Part shown: positions 26,543 to 36,424 of the stretch, piece after piece | Numbering within the stretch: the stretch's first letter is position 1 | Layout of the letters: every line of letters starts with the position of its first letter | Assembly (NCBI GenBank): GCA_017556745.1 | Contig: JAFYMF010000015.1 | Location: 1-64,000 of the forward strand | Length of the DNA: 64,000 bases | Direction: 5' to 3' | From: Clostridia bacterium | GTDB lineage: Bacteria > Bacillota > Clostridia > Oscillospirales > CAG-272 | Position numbers and translations under genes: made by a program | The notes under the pieces: model-generated | Told to the model about the DNA's origin: nothing | Database searches by the model: none | Seen by the model: only the letters and a program-made list of their open reading frames with translations

Positions 26543-27283
26543 ATGGGTCAGAAAATAAATCCGCACGGTCTGCGTGTCGGTGTTATCAAAGACTGGGATT
26601 CAAGATGGTTCGAGAGCGACGAGAAGTTCGGCGATACTCTTGTGTCCGACTACAATCTCAGAAAATATCTTAAGAAAACTCTTCAGGGTGCGGGCGTTCC
26701 CAAGGTTGAGATCGAGCGCGACCGTGAGAGAGTAAGAGTATTTATCCACTGTGCTAAGCCCGGTATGGTAATCGGCCGTGGCGGCGCAGAGATCGAAAAA
26801 CTTAGAGTAACCCTTGAGAAGATGGTTGGCAAGCCTGTTGCAGTTAATGTAATCGAGGTAAGACAGCCTGATCTCAACGCTCAGCTCGTTGCCGAGAGCA
26901 TTTCCTCTCAGCTTGAGAGAAGAATCGCTTTCCGCCGTGCTATGAAGCAGGCGATCGGCAGAACTATGAGACTTGGCGCTAAGGGTATCAAGATCGCAGT
27001 AAGCGGTCGTCTTGGCGGTGCTGAAATCGCAAGAACTGAGCACTACCACGAGGGTACTATTCCGCTTCAGACTATCAGAGCCGACATTGAGTACGGTTTC
27101 TGGGAAGCAAACACCACTTACGGTAAGATCGGTGTTAAGGTTTGGATCTACAAGGGCGAGATCCTTGCTGACGTTTCCAGAAACTCTGAGTCGAACAACA
27201 ATCGCCGCGCTAGAGGCGATGACCGTTCTCGCAGAGATCATGATCGCCCCCGCAGAAACAGAGGAGAAGGGAGCAATAGATAA
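26543..27283 (+). CDS. rpsC: 30S ribosomal protein S3
   Basis: 246 residues, a little longer than the usual ~220 because of an Arg/Asp-rich tail (from about residue 213, [10 protein letters not shown] and onward). S3 lines the mRNA entry channel and helps unwinding. The KH motif [15 protein letters not shown] and [20 protein letters not shown] are intact. Its TAA shares a base with the ATG of rplP. Confidence 0.97.
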   Translation: MGQKINPHGLRVGVIKDWDSRWFESDEKFGDTLVSDYNLRKYLKKTLQGAGVPKVEIERDRERVRVFIHCAKPGMVIGRGGAEIEKLRVTLEKMVGKPVAVNVIEVRQPDLNAQLVAESISSQLERRIAFRRAMKQAIGRTMRLGAKGIKIAVSGRLGGAEIARTEHYHEGTIPLQTIRADIEYGFWEANTTYGKIGVKVWIYKGEILADVSRNSESNNNRRARGDDRSRRDHDRPRRNRGEGSNR

Positions 27284-27717
27284 TGTTAATGCCGAAGAGA
27301 GTTAAGTTCAGACGCGTTCATCGCGGAAGACTTACAGGTAAGGCAATGCGCGGTAATAAGATTAGCAACGGCTCTTTTGGCCTTGTTGCTACTGAACCCG
27401 CATGGATCACCAGCAACCAGATCGAGGCAGCGCGTATTGCAATGACCCGTTACGTAAAGCGTGGCGGTAAGGTCTGGATTAAGATATTCCCCGATAAGCC
27501 TATCACTGAGAAGCCTGCTGAAACTCGAATGGGTTCCGGTAAGGGTTCTCCCGAGTACTGGGTAGCCGTTGTTAAGCCCGGCCGCGTACTCTTTGAGATG
27601 GACGGGGTTAACGAAGAAGACGCTAAAGAAGCTATGCGTCTTGCTAGCCACAAGCTTCCTATCAAGACTAAGTTTGTGACTCGCGAACAGCAGATGAAAG
27701 AGAACGGGGAGGTTTGA
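27283..27717 (+). CDS. rplP: 50S ribosomal protein L16
   Basis: 144 residues, standard. L16 positions the A-site tRNA arm. The usual start [41 protein letters not shown] and [17 protein letters not shown] are all present. Start overlaps the rpsC stop by one base. Confidence 0.97.
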   Translation: MLMPKRVKFRRVHRGRLTGKAMRGNKISNGSFGLVATEPAWITSNQIEAARIAMTRYVKRGGKVWIKIFPDKPITEKPAETRMGSGKGSPEYWVAVVKPGRVLFEMDGVNEEDAKEAMRLASHKLPIKTKFVTREQQMKENGEV

Positions 27718-27719
27718 GC

Positions 27720-27908
27720 ATGAAGGCAAAGGAAATCAGAGAAATGACTGCTGATGAGCTTAATGCAAAGCTCAAGGAGCTCAAGGACGAGCTTTTCCAC
27801 CTCCGTTTTCAGCACGCGATCAATCAGCTTGATAACCCCAACAAAATCGTTGAGTGCAAGCGTGACATTGCGCGTGTACTGACAATCCTTCAGGAAAAGA
27901 ATGCGTAA
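27720..27908 (+). CDS. rpmC: 50S ribosomal protein L29
   Basis: 62 residues. L29 is a two-helix protein near the tunnel exit. MKAKEIREMTADELNAKLKE and LKDELFHLRFQHA are typical. ATG 27720 is chosen over the TTG at 27714 because it gives the canonical N-terminus and a GGGGAGG site at the right distance; it begins two bases after the rplP stop. Confidence 0.95.
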   Translation: MKAKEIREMTADELNAKLKELKDELFHLRFQHAINQLDNPNKIVECKRDIARVLTILQEKNA

Positions 27909-27922
27909 GGAGGAACTAAGTC

Positions 27923-28189
27923 ATGAGTGAAGCAATCGAGCGCAGCTTGAGAAAAACCAGAGTTGGTCGTGTTGTAAGCAACAAGATGGATAAGACCATC
28001 GTTGTAGCTATCGAGGATAACGTAAAGCATCCTGATTACGGCAAGATCATTAAGTATACCGCAAAGATCCATGCACACGATGAGAACAACGAGTGCGGAA
28101 TCGGCGACAAGGTAAGCGTAATGGAGACCAGACCCCTTTCTAAGACTAAGAGATGGCGTCTTGTATCCATCATCGAAAAAGCAAAATAA
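27923..28189 (+). CDS. rpsQ: 30S ribosomal protein S17
   Basis: 88 residues, an OB-fold 16S rRNA-binding protein needed early in 30S assembly. [35 protein letters not shown] and [14 protein letters not shown] are diagnostic. TAAGGAGGAACTAAGTC precedes the ATG. Confidence 0.96.
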   Translation: MSEAIERSLRKTRVGRVVSNKMDKTIVVAIEDNVKHPDYGKIIKYTAKIHAHDENNECGIGDKVSVMETRPLSKTKRWRLVSIIEKAK

Positions 28190-28233
28190 TTAGTAGGTAC
28201 GTTTAACATCGTATTGAATAAGGAGGAAGACCA

Positions 28234-28602
28234 GTGATTCAGCAACAGACAATCATGAAGGTTGCCGACAACACAGGCGCTAAAGAAATGATGTGCATTC
28301 GCGTACTCGGCGGTACCGGCAGACGTTATGCCAATATCGGTGATGTAGTTGTTTGCGCAGTTAAGAAGGCAGCGCCCGGTGGTCTTGTTAAAAAAGGTGA
28401 CGTCGTTCGCGCGGTAGTAGTAAGATCCGTAAAGGGTATTAAGCGTGCAGACGGCTCAAATATAAAGTTTGACGAGAACGCAGCGGTAATCATTAAAGAC
28501 GATAAGACCCCTCGTGGAACCCGTATTTTTGGCCCTGTAGCAAGAGAGCTCAGAGAGAAAGATTATCTTAAGATCCTTTCTCTTGCTCCCGAAGTACTGT
28601 AA
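28234..28602 (+). CDS. rplN: 50S ribosomal protein L14
   Basis: 122 residues, standard. L14 forms an intersubunit bridge and is the target of ribosomal silencing factor. [20 protein letters not shown] at the start, [14 protein letters not shown] and [14 protein letters not shown] follow the family. The start codon is GTG with AAGGAGG nine bases upstream. Confidence 0.96.
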   Translation: MIQQQTIMKVADNTGAKEMMCIRVLGGTGRRYANIGDVVVCAVKKAAPGGLVKKGDVVRAVVVRSVKGIKRADGSNIKFDENAAVIIKDDKTPRGTRIFGPVARELREKDYLKILSLAPEVL

Positions 28603-28616
28603 GGAGGTAACGAATT

Positions 28617-28934
28617 ATGAATAACAAGCTTCATATTAAGAAGGACGATACCGTAATCGTTATTTCCGGTGACGACAAGGGTAAGAAGGGTAAAGTCCTC
28701 GAAGTAGCTCCCAAAGAGGGCAAGGTAATTGTAGAGGGCATTAACCGTGTTCAGAAGCACAGCAAGCCCAGAAGACAGGGTGACGTCGGTGGTATCATCA
28801 CCGTTGACGGTCCTATGTACGCATCTAAGGTTCAGCTTTTCTGCTCCAAGTGCGGCAAGGGCGTTCGCGCTAAGTATGAGATCAAAGACGGTAACAAGAA
28901 ACGTGTTTGCGCCAAGTGCGGCGAAACACTGTAA
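28617..28934 (+). CDS. rplX: 50S ribosomal protein L24
   Basis: 105 residues. L24 initiates 50S assembly. The N-terminal KOW motif ([17 protein letters not shown]) and [14 protein letters not shown] segment are clear. The C-terminus carries a complete CxxC...CxxC pair (CSKCG and CAKCG), a zinc-ribbon form not seen in E. coli L24. TAAGGAGGTAACG precedes the ATG. Confidence 0.95.
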   Translation: MNNKLHIKKDDTVIVISGDDKGKKGKVLEVAPKEGKVIVEGINRVQKHSKPRRQGDVGGIITVDGPMYASKVQLFCSKCGKGVRAKYEIKDGNKKRVCAKCGETL

Positions 28935-28948
28935 TGGGAGGAACGAAA

Positions 28949-29488
28949 ATGGCAAGACTTAAGGATTTTTATAAGAACGAAGTTGCTCCCGCACTTATGA
29001 AGAAGTTTGAGTACAAGAGCGTTATGCAGATTCCCAAGATCGACAAGATCGTTGTGAACGTTGGTGCAGGCGATGCTAAGGAAAACTCCAAGGTTATCGA
29101 CAGCATTATCGAGGATATCTCCATCATCACCGCACAGCGCGCTGTACCCACTTACGCTAAGAAGTCCGTCGCAAACTTCAAGCTTCGTGAGGGCATGAAG
29201 ATCGGTGCGAAGGTTACTCTTCGCGGTGAGCGTATGTATGAGTTCATCGACAGACTCTTCAACATCGCTCTCCCCCGTGTTCGTGACTTTAAGGGTATCA
29301 ACCCCAATGCTTTTGATGGCCGCGGTAACTATTCTCTCGGTCTCAAAGAGCAGCTTATCTTCCCTGAAATCGAGTATGAGAAGGTAGATAAGATTCGTGG
29401 TATGGATATCGCTTTCGTCACCACCGCCAACACTGATGAAGAAGCAAAAGAGCTGCTCACCCTTATGGGCGCACCCTTTGCTAAATAA
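28949..29488 (+). CDS. rplE: 50S ribosomal protein L5
   Basis: 179 residues, standard. L5 binds 5S rRNA and contacts the P-site t[23 protein letters not shown] at the start, [20 protein letters not shown] and [17 protein letters not shown] are diagnostic. ATG 28949 is used, with GGGAGGAACG seven bases ahead; a longer frame from 28907 overlaps rplX and lacks a ribosome site. Confidence 0.96.
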   Translation: MARLKDFYKNEVAPALMKKFEYKSVMQIPKIDKIVVNVGAGDAKENSKVIDSIIEDISIITAQRAVPTYAKKSVANFKLREGMKIGAKVTLRGERMYEFIDRLFNIALPRVRDFKGINPNAFDGRGNYSLGLKEQLIFPEIEYEKVDKIRGMDIAFVTTANTDEEAKELLTLMGAPFAK

Positions 29489-29502
29489 GGAGGGGAAACA
29501 AA

Positions 29503-29688
29503 ATGGCAAAAACAGCAATGAAAGTTAAACAGCAGAGACAGCAGAAGTTCTCCACTCGTGAGTACAACCGTTGCAAGATCTGCGGCCGTCCCCACGGTTA
29601 TCTTCGTAAGTACGGTATCTGCCGTATCTGCTTCCGCGTTCTTGCTCACAAGGGCGAGATTCCGGGCGTAAGAAAGGCAAGCTGGTAA
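29503..29688 (+). CDS. rpsN: 30S ribosomal protein S14, zinc type
   Basis: 61 residues, the short zinc-binding (C+) form of S14, with Cys24, Cys27, Cys40 and Cys43 as ligands (CKIC and CRIC). This form is usual in Firmicutes and is replaced by a zinc-free paralogue under zinc limitation in some species; no such paralogue is in the window. AAGGAGGGG precedes the ATG. Confidence 0.96.
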   Translation: MAKTAMKVKQQRQQKFSTREYNRCKICGRPHGYLRKYGICRICFRVLAHKGEIPGVRKASW

Positions 29689-29853
29689 GCTTCGTATACC
29701 CGGTTAAATAAAACCGGACGATGAGATAAATATCTCGAGATAAATATCTCCAATCTATCGGAAGGAAAGCGGGAGCGCTTTAACCACTGATTTAATGCCG
29801 GTCTGAGTGACCGGCGGCAAGAAAAAACTACTTGCATAGGAGGATTAATAATT
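29689..29853 (+). promoter_or_regulatory. Structured 165-nt spacer between rpsN and rpsH
   Basis: Unusually long for this operon. It holds two adjacent copies of GAGATAAATATCTC (29723-29736, 29737-29750), each with self-complementary 6-bp arms, and a perfect GCCGGTC/GACCGGC hairpin (29797-29815). A CGGTT/AACCG hairpin lies just after rpsN. It may be an internal processing or control site. In E. coli, S8 represses the spc operon at a nearby point. Confidence 0.5.
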
Positions 29854-30252
29854 ATGCAGATTTCAGACGTAATTGCCGATATGCTCACCAGAATCCGCAA
29901 TGCAAATGATGCAAAGCACGAGACTGTTGATGTTCCGGCATCCAATATGAAAAAGGCTATTGCCGATATTCTTCATACTGAGGGTTACATCAAGAACTAT
30001 CAGGTAATTGAGGACGGCAAGCAGGGAATCATTCGTATCACTCTTAAGTACGGTCAGGGCAAGTCCAAGGTTATCCGCGGTATTCGCAGAGTTTCTAAGC
30101 CTGGTCTTCGTATCTACTCCGGCTGTGAGGATATGCCCAAGGTTATGAACGGCCTTGGTATCGCGATTGTTTCCACATCTAAGGGTATCATGACCGACAA
30201 GCGTGCTCGCCGCGAGAACATCGGTGGCGAAGTACTTGCTTTCGTATGGTAA
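29854..30252 (+). CDS. rpsH: 30S ribosomal protein S8
   Basis: 132 residues, standard. S8 binds the central domain of 16S rRNA and in E. coli is the translational repressor of the spc operon. [20 protein letters not shown] at the start and [20 protein letters not shown] near the end are conserved. ATAGGAGGATTAATA precedes the ATG. The long structured spacer upstream is a candidate binding site (inference). Confidence 0.97.
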   Translation: MQISDVIADMLTRIRNANDAKHETVDVPASNMKKAIADILHTEGYIKNYQVIEDGKQGIIRITLKYGQGKSKVIRGIRRVSKPGLRIYSGCEDMPKVMNGLGIAIVSTSKGIMTDKRARRENIGGEVLAFVW

Positions 30253-30275
30253 TCTGAGCGGGAGGAGAAAATAAA

Positions 30276-30815
30276 ATGTCAAGAATTGGTATTAAGCCGA
30301 TCGCTGTTCCCGCAGGTGTAGACGTTAATGTCGATGACGCAAACGTTATCACTGTTAAGGGACCCCTCGGTACTTTAACTCAGGCTGTTCACCCCAAGAT
30401 GGCGGTGAAGATCAACGGCGCAGAGATCGTTGTTGAGCGTTCTTCCGAAGATAAGGAGGACAAGTCTCTCCACGGTCTTACCCGTACTCTCATCAATAAC
30501 ATGGTTGAAGGCGTAACTAAGGGCTTCACTAAGGAGCTCGAGATCAACGGTGTAGGTTACAGAGCACAGAAACAGGGCAAGACCCTTGTTCTTAACCTTG
30601 GTCATTCTCACCCCATTAACTTTGAGGAAGAGAACGGCGTTACCTTTGATGTTCCTAACGCTAACAGCATTATCGTAAAGGGTATCAACAAGCAGGTTGT
30701 AGGCGAAATCGCTGCACAGATCCGCGATAAGAGACCCCCCGAACCTTACCTTGGTAAGGGTGTTAAGTACGTCGGTGAGCACATCAGACGTAAGACCGGT
30801 AAGGCCGGTAAATAA
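30276..30815 (+). CDS. rplF: 50S ribosomal protein L6
   Basis: 179 residues, standard, two related RNA-binding domains near the factor-binding site. SRIGIKPIAVPAGVDVNV, GVTKGFTKELEINGVGYRA and RDKRPPEPYLGKGVKYVGE are the signature segments. GGGAGGAGAAAATAA precedes the ATG. Confidence 0.97.
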   Translation: MSRIGIKPIAVPAGVDVNVDDANVITVKGPLGTLTQAVHPKMAVKINGAEIVVERSSEDKEDKSLHGLTRTLINNMVEGVTKGFTKELEINGVGYRAQKQGKTLVLNLGHSHPINFEEENGVTFDVPNANSIIVKGINKQVVGEIAAQIRDKRPPEPYLGKGVKYVGEHIRRKTGKAGK

Positions 30816-30833
30816 AGAAAGGAGTGGAGATAG

Positions 30834-31193
30834 ATGGTATCAAGAAAAGACAGTAATGCTCAGCGCATTAAGCGTCATAAGAGAGTTAGAGCTAAGATAT
30901 CCGGTACGGCAGAGTGCCCCCGTTTGTCTGTATACCGCTCTACCAATAACATCGTTGCACAGATCATTGATGATGTTGCAGGTGTAACACTTGTATCCGC
31001 TTCCACCCTTGAAGCTTCCTTTGAGGGCAATGGCGGAAACAAAGAAGCTGCAAAGAAGCTCGGCATGATCATCGCTGAGAGAGCAAAAGACAAGGGAATC
31101 ACCGCAGTTGTATTCGACCGCGGCGGCTACCTCTATCACGGACGTGTATCGGAATTGGCTGCAGGAGCTCGCGAAGGCGGACTTCAGTTCTAA
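30834..31193 (+). CDS. rplR: 50S ribosomal protein L18
   Basis: 119 residues. L18 binds 5S rRNA with L5. [38 protein letters not shown] and the C-terminal [20 protein letters not shown] are typical. AAAGGAGTGGAGATAG precedes the ATG. An 85-bp gap with an ACGACA/TGTCGT hairpin separates it from rpsE. Confidence 0.96.
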   Translation: MVSRKDSNAQRIKRHKRVRAKISGTAECPRLSVYRSTNNIVAQIIDDVAGVTLVSASTLEASFEGNGGNKEAAKKLGMIIAERAKDKGITAVVFDRGGYLYHGRVSELAAGAREGGLQF

Positions 31194-31278
31194 GTCAAGC
31201 ATTACGACATAGTGTCGTTTCCGGTTTATACACTGTTTGAAAATATTATTTTTTGAACATTAATTAAGGAGAAAAAAC

Positions 31279-31782
31279 ATGGCTAAGAAATTCGATCCGG
31301 CAACTCTGGATCTTCAGGAAAGAAACGTTAAGATTAACCGTGTTTCCAAGACCGTTAAGGGTGGTCGAGTAAGCCGCTTCGCAGCTATTATGGTTGTTGG
31401 TGACGGTAATGGTCACGTAGGTTGCGGACTTGGTAAGGCAGCTGAGACTCCCGAAGCAATTCGCAAGGGTATCGAAGATGCAAAGAAGAACATGATTGAG
31501 GTTTCCCTCAAGGGCTCTACCATTCCTCACGAGGTAATTGGTGAGTTTGGCGCAGGCAGAGTACTGCTTAAGCCCGCTGCTCCCGGTACCGGTATCATCG
31601 CCGGCGGTGCAGTTCGTACCGTACTTGAAATGGCTGGTATTAAGAACATTCGTGCAAAGTGTCTTCGTTCCAGCAACCCCAATAACGTAGTTAAGGCTAC
31701 TATCGAGGGTCTCCGTGCTCTTCGCACTGCTGAAGAGGTTGCTAAGATCCGTGATATCAGCGTTGACCAGGTTAAAGGCTGA
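31279..31782 (+). CDS. rpsE: 30S ribosomal protein S5
   Basis: 167 residues, standard. S5 controls decoding accuracy and mRNA unwinding. The double-stranded-RNA-binding-like N-terminal domain ([34 protein letters not shown]) and [19 protein letters not shown] are intact. TTAAGGAGAAAAAAC precedes the ATG. Confidence 0.97.
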   Translation: MAKKFDPATLDLQERNVKINRVSKTVKGGRVSRFAAIMVVGDGNGHVGCGLGKAAETPEAIRKGIEDAKKNMIEVSLKGSTIPHEVIGEFGAGRVLLKPAAPGTGIIAGGAVRTVLEMAGIKNIRAKCLRSSNPNNVVKATIEGLRALRTAEEVAKIRDISVDQVKG

Positions 31783-31795
31783 GGAGGAATGAAAA

Positions 31796-31975
31796 ATGAC
31801 TAATTGCAAAGTAACTCTTACCAAAAGCCTTATCGGTGCTAAGCCGAAACAGAAGCTCACTGCTGACTCTCTCGGTCTCAAGAGACCCGGTGACAGCATT
31901 GTTTGCAAGAATGACGCGGTACTCGCTGGTAAGATCAAGCTTATCGAGCACCTCGTTAAGGTAGAAAACGTTTAA
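31796..31975 (+). CDS. rpmD: 50S ribosomal protein L30
   Basis: 59 residues: begins MTNCKVTLTKSLIGAKPKQK, with LGLKRPGDSIV in the middle and IKLIEHLVKVENV at the end, the standard small L30. A GAGGAATGA site eight bases ahead and its usual position between rpsE and rplO confirm it. Confidence 0.93.
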   Translation: MTNCKVTLTKSLIGAKPKQKLTADSLGLKRPGDSIVCKNDAVLAGKIKLIEHLVKVENV

Positions 31976-31992
31976 TTTAAGGAGGACAACCA

Positions 31993-32436
31993 ATGAAACT
32001 CCATGAGCTTTCGCCCGCTGAAGGTTCCAGTACCAAAGCATGGCGTAAAGGTAGAGGACCCGGATCCGGTAACGGTAAGACCGGCGGTCGCGGACACAAG
32101 GGTCAGAATGCACGTAGCGGCGGTGGCGTAAGACCCGGTTTTGAAGGCGGTCAGCTTCCCCTCTACAGAAAACTTCCTAAGAGAGGTTTCAACAACAAAT
32201 TCGGCAAGGAATTTGCCATTATTAACATCGATCGTTTGGATGCTGCATTTGATAACGGAGCCGTAATCGATATTGCCGCACTCAAAGAAAAGGGAATCAT
32301 TAAAGTCGAGAAAGATGGCCTTAAGGTTCTTGGTAACGGTGCTATAACCAAGCAGTTTACCGTTCGTGCGTCAGTCTTTTCAGCATCTGCCAAGGAAAAA
32401 ATAGAAGCAGCTGGCGGAAAGACTGAGGTGGTATAA
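31993..32436 (+). CDS. rplO: 50S ribosomal protein L15
   Basis: 147 residues, standard late-assembly 50S protein. The Gly-rich N-terminus ([40 protein letters not shown]) and [20 protein letters not shown] are diagnostic. TAAGGAGGACAACC precedes the ATG. Its stop directly abuts the GTG of secY. Confidence 0.97.
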   Translation: MKLHELSPAEGSSTKAWRKGRGPGSGNGKTGGRGHKGQNARSGGGVRPGFEGGQLPLYRKLPKRGFNNKFGKEFAIINIDRLDAAFDNGAVIDIAALKEKGIIKVEKDGLKVLGNGAITKQFTVRASVFSASAKEKIEAAGGKTEVV

Positions 32437-33732
32437 GTGATAAAGACACTGAGAAATGCTTGGAAGACTGCTGAGCTCCGCAATAAGTTGGTGTTCACTG
32501 CCTTCATTCTTATACTCTATCGTCTTGGCGCAGTCATTCCCATGCCCTATGTCAATGGTGAACTGATGGCATCTGTTTTCGGTAGTGCTACCGGCGGATC
32601 AATGTTCCAGTATCTTAACATCTTATCCGGTGAGGCATTCTCAAAGGCAACTTTGTTTGCACTCTCCATATCTCCTTACATCACATCCTCTATCGTTATT
32701 CAGCTTCTCACTATTGCGATCCCCGCACTTGAGAGACTTCAGAAGAGCGGTGAAGAGGGTCGTAAGAAGATCACTCAGCTTACTCGTTATATAACCGTTG
32801 CTCTTGCTCTTATCATGAGCTTTGGTTATTATCAGGTTATGAGAAACACTTCCGGTATTCTTACCGACAGAGGTAATACCGTATTCGGTGCAATCGTAAT
32901 CATTGCAGTTTACTGTGCAGGTTCTTCCCTTATTATGTGGCTCGGCGAGAAGATCAATGAGAACGGTATCGGCAACGGTATCTCCATGATCCTTTTTGCT
33001 AACATAGTAGCAAGTACCCCCACAATCGTAAGCTCTATGATCAACCTTGCTAAGAGTGGAACCCTTGCAGGTATCCTTACTCTTGTAATCGGTGTTATCG
33101 TTGCTCTCGCTATCGTATACTTTGTAGTATTTATGACTCATAGTGAGCGCAGACTTCCCGTTCAGTACGCTAAGCGTGTTGTGGGACGTAAGATGTACGG
33201 CGGACAGAGCTCCAACCTTCCCATTAAGATCAATATGAACGGTGTTATGCCGATAATCTTCGCTAACGCGATCGTATCGCTTCCCACCACCATAATGCTC
33301 TTCTTCAATATTAAGGAGGGTGGTTTCTGGGCAGGCCTCAGAAATGCTCTGAATTATACTTCCCCTGTTTACTGGGTAGTTAATTTCCTGCTTATCATCG
33401 CATTCGCATATTTCTATGTTGCTATATCCTTCAACCCTGTTGAAGTATCTAACAATCTCAAGAAGAACGGTGGTTTCATTCCCGGTATTCGTCCCGGTAA
33501 GCCCACCTCCGATTATATCAAGAAGGTTCTCAATAAGGTAACTCTTATCGGTGCTATCTTCCTTGGTGTAGTTGCTGTTCTTCCTCTTGTTCTCGGTAGC
33601 TTCGCTCCTAACCTCAGCGGTTTCGCTTTCGGCGGATCTTCACTGCTGATCGTTGTTGGTGTTATACTTGAGACCGAGCGTGAGATTGAGGCACAGTTGA
33701 CTATGCGTCATTACAAAGGCTTCCTTGAATAA
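32437..33732 (+). CDS. secY: Protein translocase subunit SecY
   Basis: 431 residues with ten membrane helices, the channel of the Sec translocase. RLGAVIPMPYVN (TM1), the plug-containing loop, TLFALSISPYITSSIVIQLL, RYITVALALIMSFGYY, the LIMWLGEKINENGIGNGISM loop, and the RRLPVQYAKRVVGRKMYGG cytosolic loop are conserved. Starts with GTG directly after the rplO stop, GAGGTGG being the ribosome site. Cotranscribed with the ribosomal genes and adk. Confidence 0.97.
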   Translation: MIKTLRNAWKTAELRNKLVFTAFILILYRLGAVIPMPYVNGELMASVFGSATGGSMFQYLNILSGEAFSKATLFALSISPYITSSIVIQLLTIAIPALERLQKSGEEGRKKITQLTRYITVALALIMSFGYYQVMRNTSGILTDRGNTVFGAIVIIAVYCAGSSLIMWLGEKINENGIGNGISMILFANIVASTPTIVSSMINLAKSGTLAGILTLVIGVIVALAIVYFVVFMTHSERRLPVQYAKRVVGRKMYGGQSSNLPIKINMNGVMPIIFANAIVSLPTTIMLFFNIKEGGFWAGLRNALNYTSPVYWVVNFLLIIAFAYFYVAISFNPVEVSNNLKKNGGFIPGIRPGKPTSDYIKKVLNKVTLIGAIFLGVVAVLPLVLGSFAPNLSGFAFGGSSLLIVVGVILETEREIEAQLTMRHYKGFLE

Positions 33733-33753
33733 TTAAAAAAGAGGAGATTATAC

Positions 33754-34389
33754 ATGAATCTGATCTTTTTGGGTGCGCCCGGTGCCGGCAAAGGTACCCA
33801 GGCTGAGATAGTTTCCGAACGCTACGGCATTCCTGCCATCTCTACCGGTGCAATAATCAGAGAAGCTATAAAAAATCAGACTCCTATGGGCATCGCCGCG
33901 CGCGAGTATACCGATAAGGGTGCACTCGTGCCGGATGATGTTGTCATTGGAATCATAAAAGAGAGACTTCAGAAGGATGACTGTGAGAATGGCTTTATCC
34001 TTGACGGCTTTCCGAGAACTGTGCCCCAGGCAGAGGCTCTCGACAGAATGGGCGTCAGAATAGATAAGGTTATTAGCATTGAGGTTGCGGACGAGGATAT
34101 TGTCCGCCGTATGTCCGGACGTCGTGTATGTGACCAGTGTGGCGCTTCTTACCATATCGAGTATAAGCGTTCCGCTGACGGAGAGACCTGCGATAAGTGT
34201 GGAGCTGTTCTGTCCATAAGACGTGATGATATGCCCGAGGTCGTTCTCAGCCGTCTCGAAACTTACCACGAAACAACGGAGCCCTTAAAGGATTATTACT
34301 CCGGACGTGGTATACTCAAGCTTGTCATCGGACAAGAAAAACTCGATGATACCACCCGCCTTACCGCGGAGGCAATCGAGAATTCCTGA
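33754..34389 (+). CDS. adk: Adenylate kinase
   Basis: 211 residues. Converts ATP plus AMP to two ADP. The P-loop GAPGAGKGT (residues 7-15), DGFPRTVPQAEAL and the LID domain are present; the LID carries the structural zinc cysteines Cys126, Cys129, Cys146 and Cys149, typical of Gram-positive enzymes. Gene order secY-adk-map is standard. AAGAGGAGATTATAC precedes the ATG. Confidence 0.97.
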   Translation: MNLIFLGAPGAGKGTQAEIVSERYGIPAISTGAIIREAIKNQTPMGIAAREYTDKGALVPDDVVIGIIKERLQKDDCENGFILDGFPRTVPQAEALDRMGVRIDKVISIEVADEDIVRRMSGRRVCDQCGASYHIEYKRSADGETCDKCGAVLSIRRDDMPEVVLSRLETYHETTEPLKDYYSGRGILKLVIGQEKLDDTTRLTAEAIENS

Positions 34390-34400
34390 GGCTAACAATA

Positions 34401-35150
34401 ATGATCGTACTCAAGAATACAGATCAACTTGCTTATATGAGGGAAGCCGGGAAGATAACCGGTGAGGCTCTCTCCCTTGCGGGTGAGGCCGTCCGGCCCG
34501 GTATTTCCACATACGAGCTCGATACTATGATCAGAAAGTGCATCGAAAAACATGGTGCAAAACCGTCATTCCTCGGATACGGTGGATTCCCCGGTTCTGC
34601 TTGTATAAGCATCAATGACCAAGTTATTCACGGTATTCCGTCAAAAAAGGCAATACTTAAAGACGGCGATATAGTTAAGATCGACGTAGGCGCGTTTTAC
34701 CGCGGCTACCACGGAGACAGCGCAAGAACATTCCCTGTCGGTGAGGTTTCACCCGAGGCGATGCGATTGATAGAAGTCACAAAAGAGAGTTTCTATCGCG
34801 GTATCGCTCAGATAGGGGAGGGCGCGAGAATCGGTGATATCGGAAATGCGATTGATTCCTATGTTCGTGAAAACGGTTATAACGTAGTTCGTAAGTATAT
34901 CGGTCACGGAGTGGGGCGAGAGCTTCACGAAGACCCTGAGGTTCCGAATTTCGGAACAGCGGGACGCGGCCCGCGACTGGCTGCCGGAATGGTCATAGCC
35001 ATCGAACCAATGGTTAATGTCGGTACTCATGAAGTAAAAGAACTGTCAGACGGATGGACGGTGGTTACCGCCGACGGAAAACTGTCTGCACATTATGAGC
35101 ACACCGTTGCCGTTACTTCAAACGGTGCGGTACTGCTTACTGAAGTTTAA
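34401..35150 (+). CDS. map: Type I methionine aminopeptidase
   Basis: 249 residues. Removes the initiator methionine from new proteins. The di-metal ligands are visible in [19 protein letters not shown] (two Asp), [16 protein letters not shown] (His), IEPMV (Glu) and YEHTVAV (Glu). Standard length and place in the operon, 11 bases after adk. The ribosome site is modest. Confidence 0.96.
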   Translation: MIVLKNTDQLAYMREAGKITGEALSLAGEAVRPGISTYELDTMIRKCIEKHGAKPSFLGYGGFPGSACISINDQVIHGIPSKKAILKDGDIVKIDVGAFYRGYHGDSARTFPVGEVSPEAMRLIEVTKESFYRGIAQIGEGARIGDIGNAIDSYVRENGYNVVRKYIGHGVGRELHEDPEVPNFGTAGRGPRLAAGMVIAIEPMVNVGTHEVKELSDGWTVVTADGKLSAHYEHTVAVTSNGAVLLTEV

Positions 35151-35190
35151 AAATTATTGCTTTCTATATTCAATTTTGTGGAGGAAAGAA

Positions 35191-35409
35191 ATGCCGAAGG
35201 ATGATGTAATTGAGTTTGAGGGTGTCATAGTTGAGGCTCTGCCCAACGCTACCTTCAAGGTCAAGCTCCCGAACGAGCATATTGTTACTGCTCATATATC
35301 GGGAAAACTCAGAATGAACTATATAAGAATCCTCCCCGGTGACAAGGTTACCGTTGAGGTGTCTGTATACGATCTGACCAAGGGACGCATTACATGGCGT
35401 TCCAAGTAA
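35191..35409 (+). CDS. infA: Translation initiation factor IF-1
   Basis: 72 residues, an OB-fold factor that blocks the A site during initiation. [20 protein letters not shown] at the start and the [18 protein letters not shown] core are canonical. ATG 35191 is selected because TGGAGGAAAGAA precedes it; a longer frame from 35095 runs into map without a ribosome site. Confidence 0.97.
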   Translation: MPKDDVIEFEGVIVEALPNATFKVKLPNEHIVTAHISGKLRMNYIRILPGDKVTVEVSVYDLTKGRITWRSK

Positions 35410-35439
35410 GAAACAAATGAAAGGAATGGTACTGTCAAA

Positions 35440-35553
35440 ATGAAAGTAAAGCCTTCCGTTAAGAAAATTTGCGATAAGTGCAAGATAATCAAGAGAAAAG
35501 GCATAGTTATGGTTATCTGCGAGAACCCCAAGCACAAGCAGAAGCAGGGTTAA
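35440..35553 (+). CDS. rpmJ: 50S ribosomal protein L36, zinc type
   Basis: 37 residues: [20 protein letters not shown] start and NPKHKQKQG end. Zinc ligands Cys11, Cys14, Cys27 and His32 are all present. AAAGGAATGG precedes the ATG at a normal distance. Standard place between infA and rpsM. Confidence 0.95.
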   Translation: MKVKPSVKKICDKCKIIKRKGIVMVICENPKHKQKQG

Positions 35554-35617
35554 GCAAATTAACCGAACGAAAACAGCGGATATTCCGCAAAATCATCAAA
35601 AGAGGTGAAATGATTTA

Positions 35618-35986
35618 ATGGCTCGTATAGCTGGTGTTGATATTCCCAATCAGAAGCGTATTGAGATTGCTCTTACCTATATCTATGGTATAGGTTTGAC
35701 CAGTTCTCGTAACATTCTTGCAAAGACCGGTATTAACCCCGATACTCGTGCAAAGGATCTCACTGAGGATGAAGTTGCAAAGCTTCGTGACGAGATCGAC
35801 GAGAACTATACTGTTGAGGGTGACCTTCGCCGTAATGTTGCTATGGACATTAAGAGCATGGTCGAAATCAACTGTTATCGCGGCAGAATGCACAGACGCG
35901 GCCTTCCCGTAAGAGGACAGCGTACTAAGACCAATGCAAGAACCAGAAAAGGTCCCGCGAAGACTATCGCTAACAAGAAGAAGTAA
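35618..35986 (+). CDS. rpsM: 30S ribosomal protein S13
   Basis: 122 residues, standard. S13 in the head contacts the P-site tRNA and L5. [58 protein letters not shown] and a basic tail are present. AAGAGGTGAAATGATTTA precedes the ATG. Confidence 0.97.
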   Translation: MARIAGVDIPNQKRIEIALTYIYGIGLTSSRNILAKTGINPDTRAKDLTEDEVAKLRDEIDENYTVEGDLRRNVAMDIKSMVEINCYRGRMHRRGLPVRGQRTKTNARTRKGPAKTIANKKK

Positions 35987-36003
35987 AGGAGTGACTAAAG
36001 CTA

Positions 36004-36402
36004 ATGGCTAAAGCAACCGCCAAGAAGGTCGGAAAGAAGCGCCGCGAACGCAAGAATATTGAAAAAGGCACCGCGCACATCGCATCCACCTTTAACAATA
36101 CTATCATTACGATAACCGATGTTGCAGGTAACGCAGTATCTTGGGCATCGGCCGGTGAGCTCGGTTTCAAAGGCTCAAGAAAATCTACTCCCTATGCGGC
36201 TCAGATGGCAGCAGAGACTGCAGCTAAGGCTGCAATGGAGCACGGTATGAAGCTCGTTGACGTTTACGTTAAGGGTCCCGGCTCCGGACGTGAAGCAGCT
36301 ATCCGTGCACTTCAGGCTGCAGGTCTTGACATCAGCGTGATCCGCGATGTTACTCCCATCCCTCACAATGGATGCAGACCGCCTAAGCGCAGACGCGTAT
36401 AA
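36004..36402 (+). CDS. rpsK: 30S ribosomal protein S11
   Basis: 132 residues, standard platform protein. [60 protein letters not shown] and the C-terminal [18 protein letters not shown] are diagnostic. AAGGAGTGACTAAAGCTA precedes the ATG. Confidence 0.97.
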   Translation: MAKATAKKVGKKRRERKNIEKGTAHIASTFNNTIITITDVAGNAVSWASAGELGFKGSRKSTPYAAQMAAETAAKAAMEHGMKLVDVYVKGPGSGREAAIRALQAAGLDISVIRDVTPIPHNGCRPPKRRRV

Positions 36403-36424
36403 TTTTAGAGGAGGTAAATGAAAC

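Noticed and set aside
29723..29750. Tandem GAGATAAATATCTC as an origin or phage attachment site
   Set aside because: It lies inside a housekeeping operon with no adjacent integrase or replication gene; kept only as a possible RNA-level signal.
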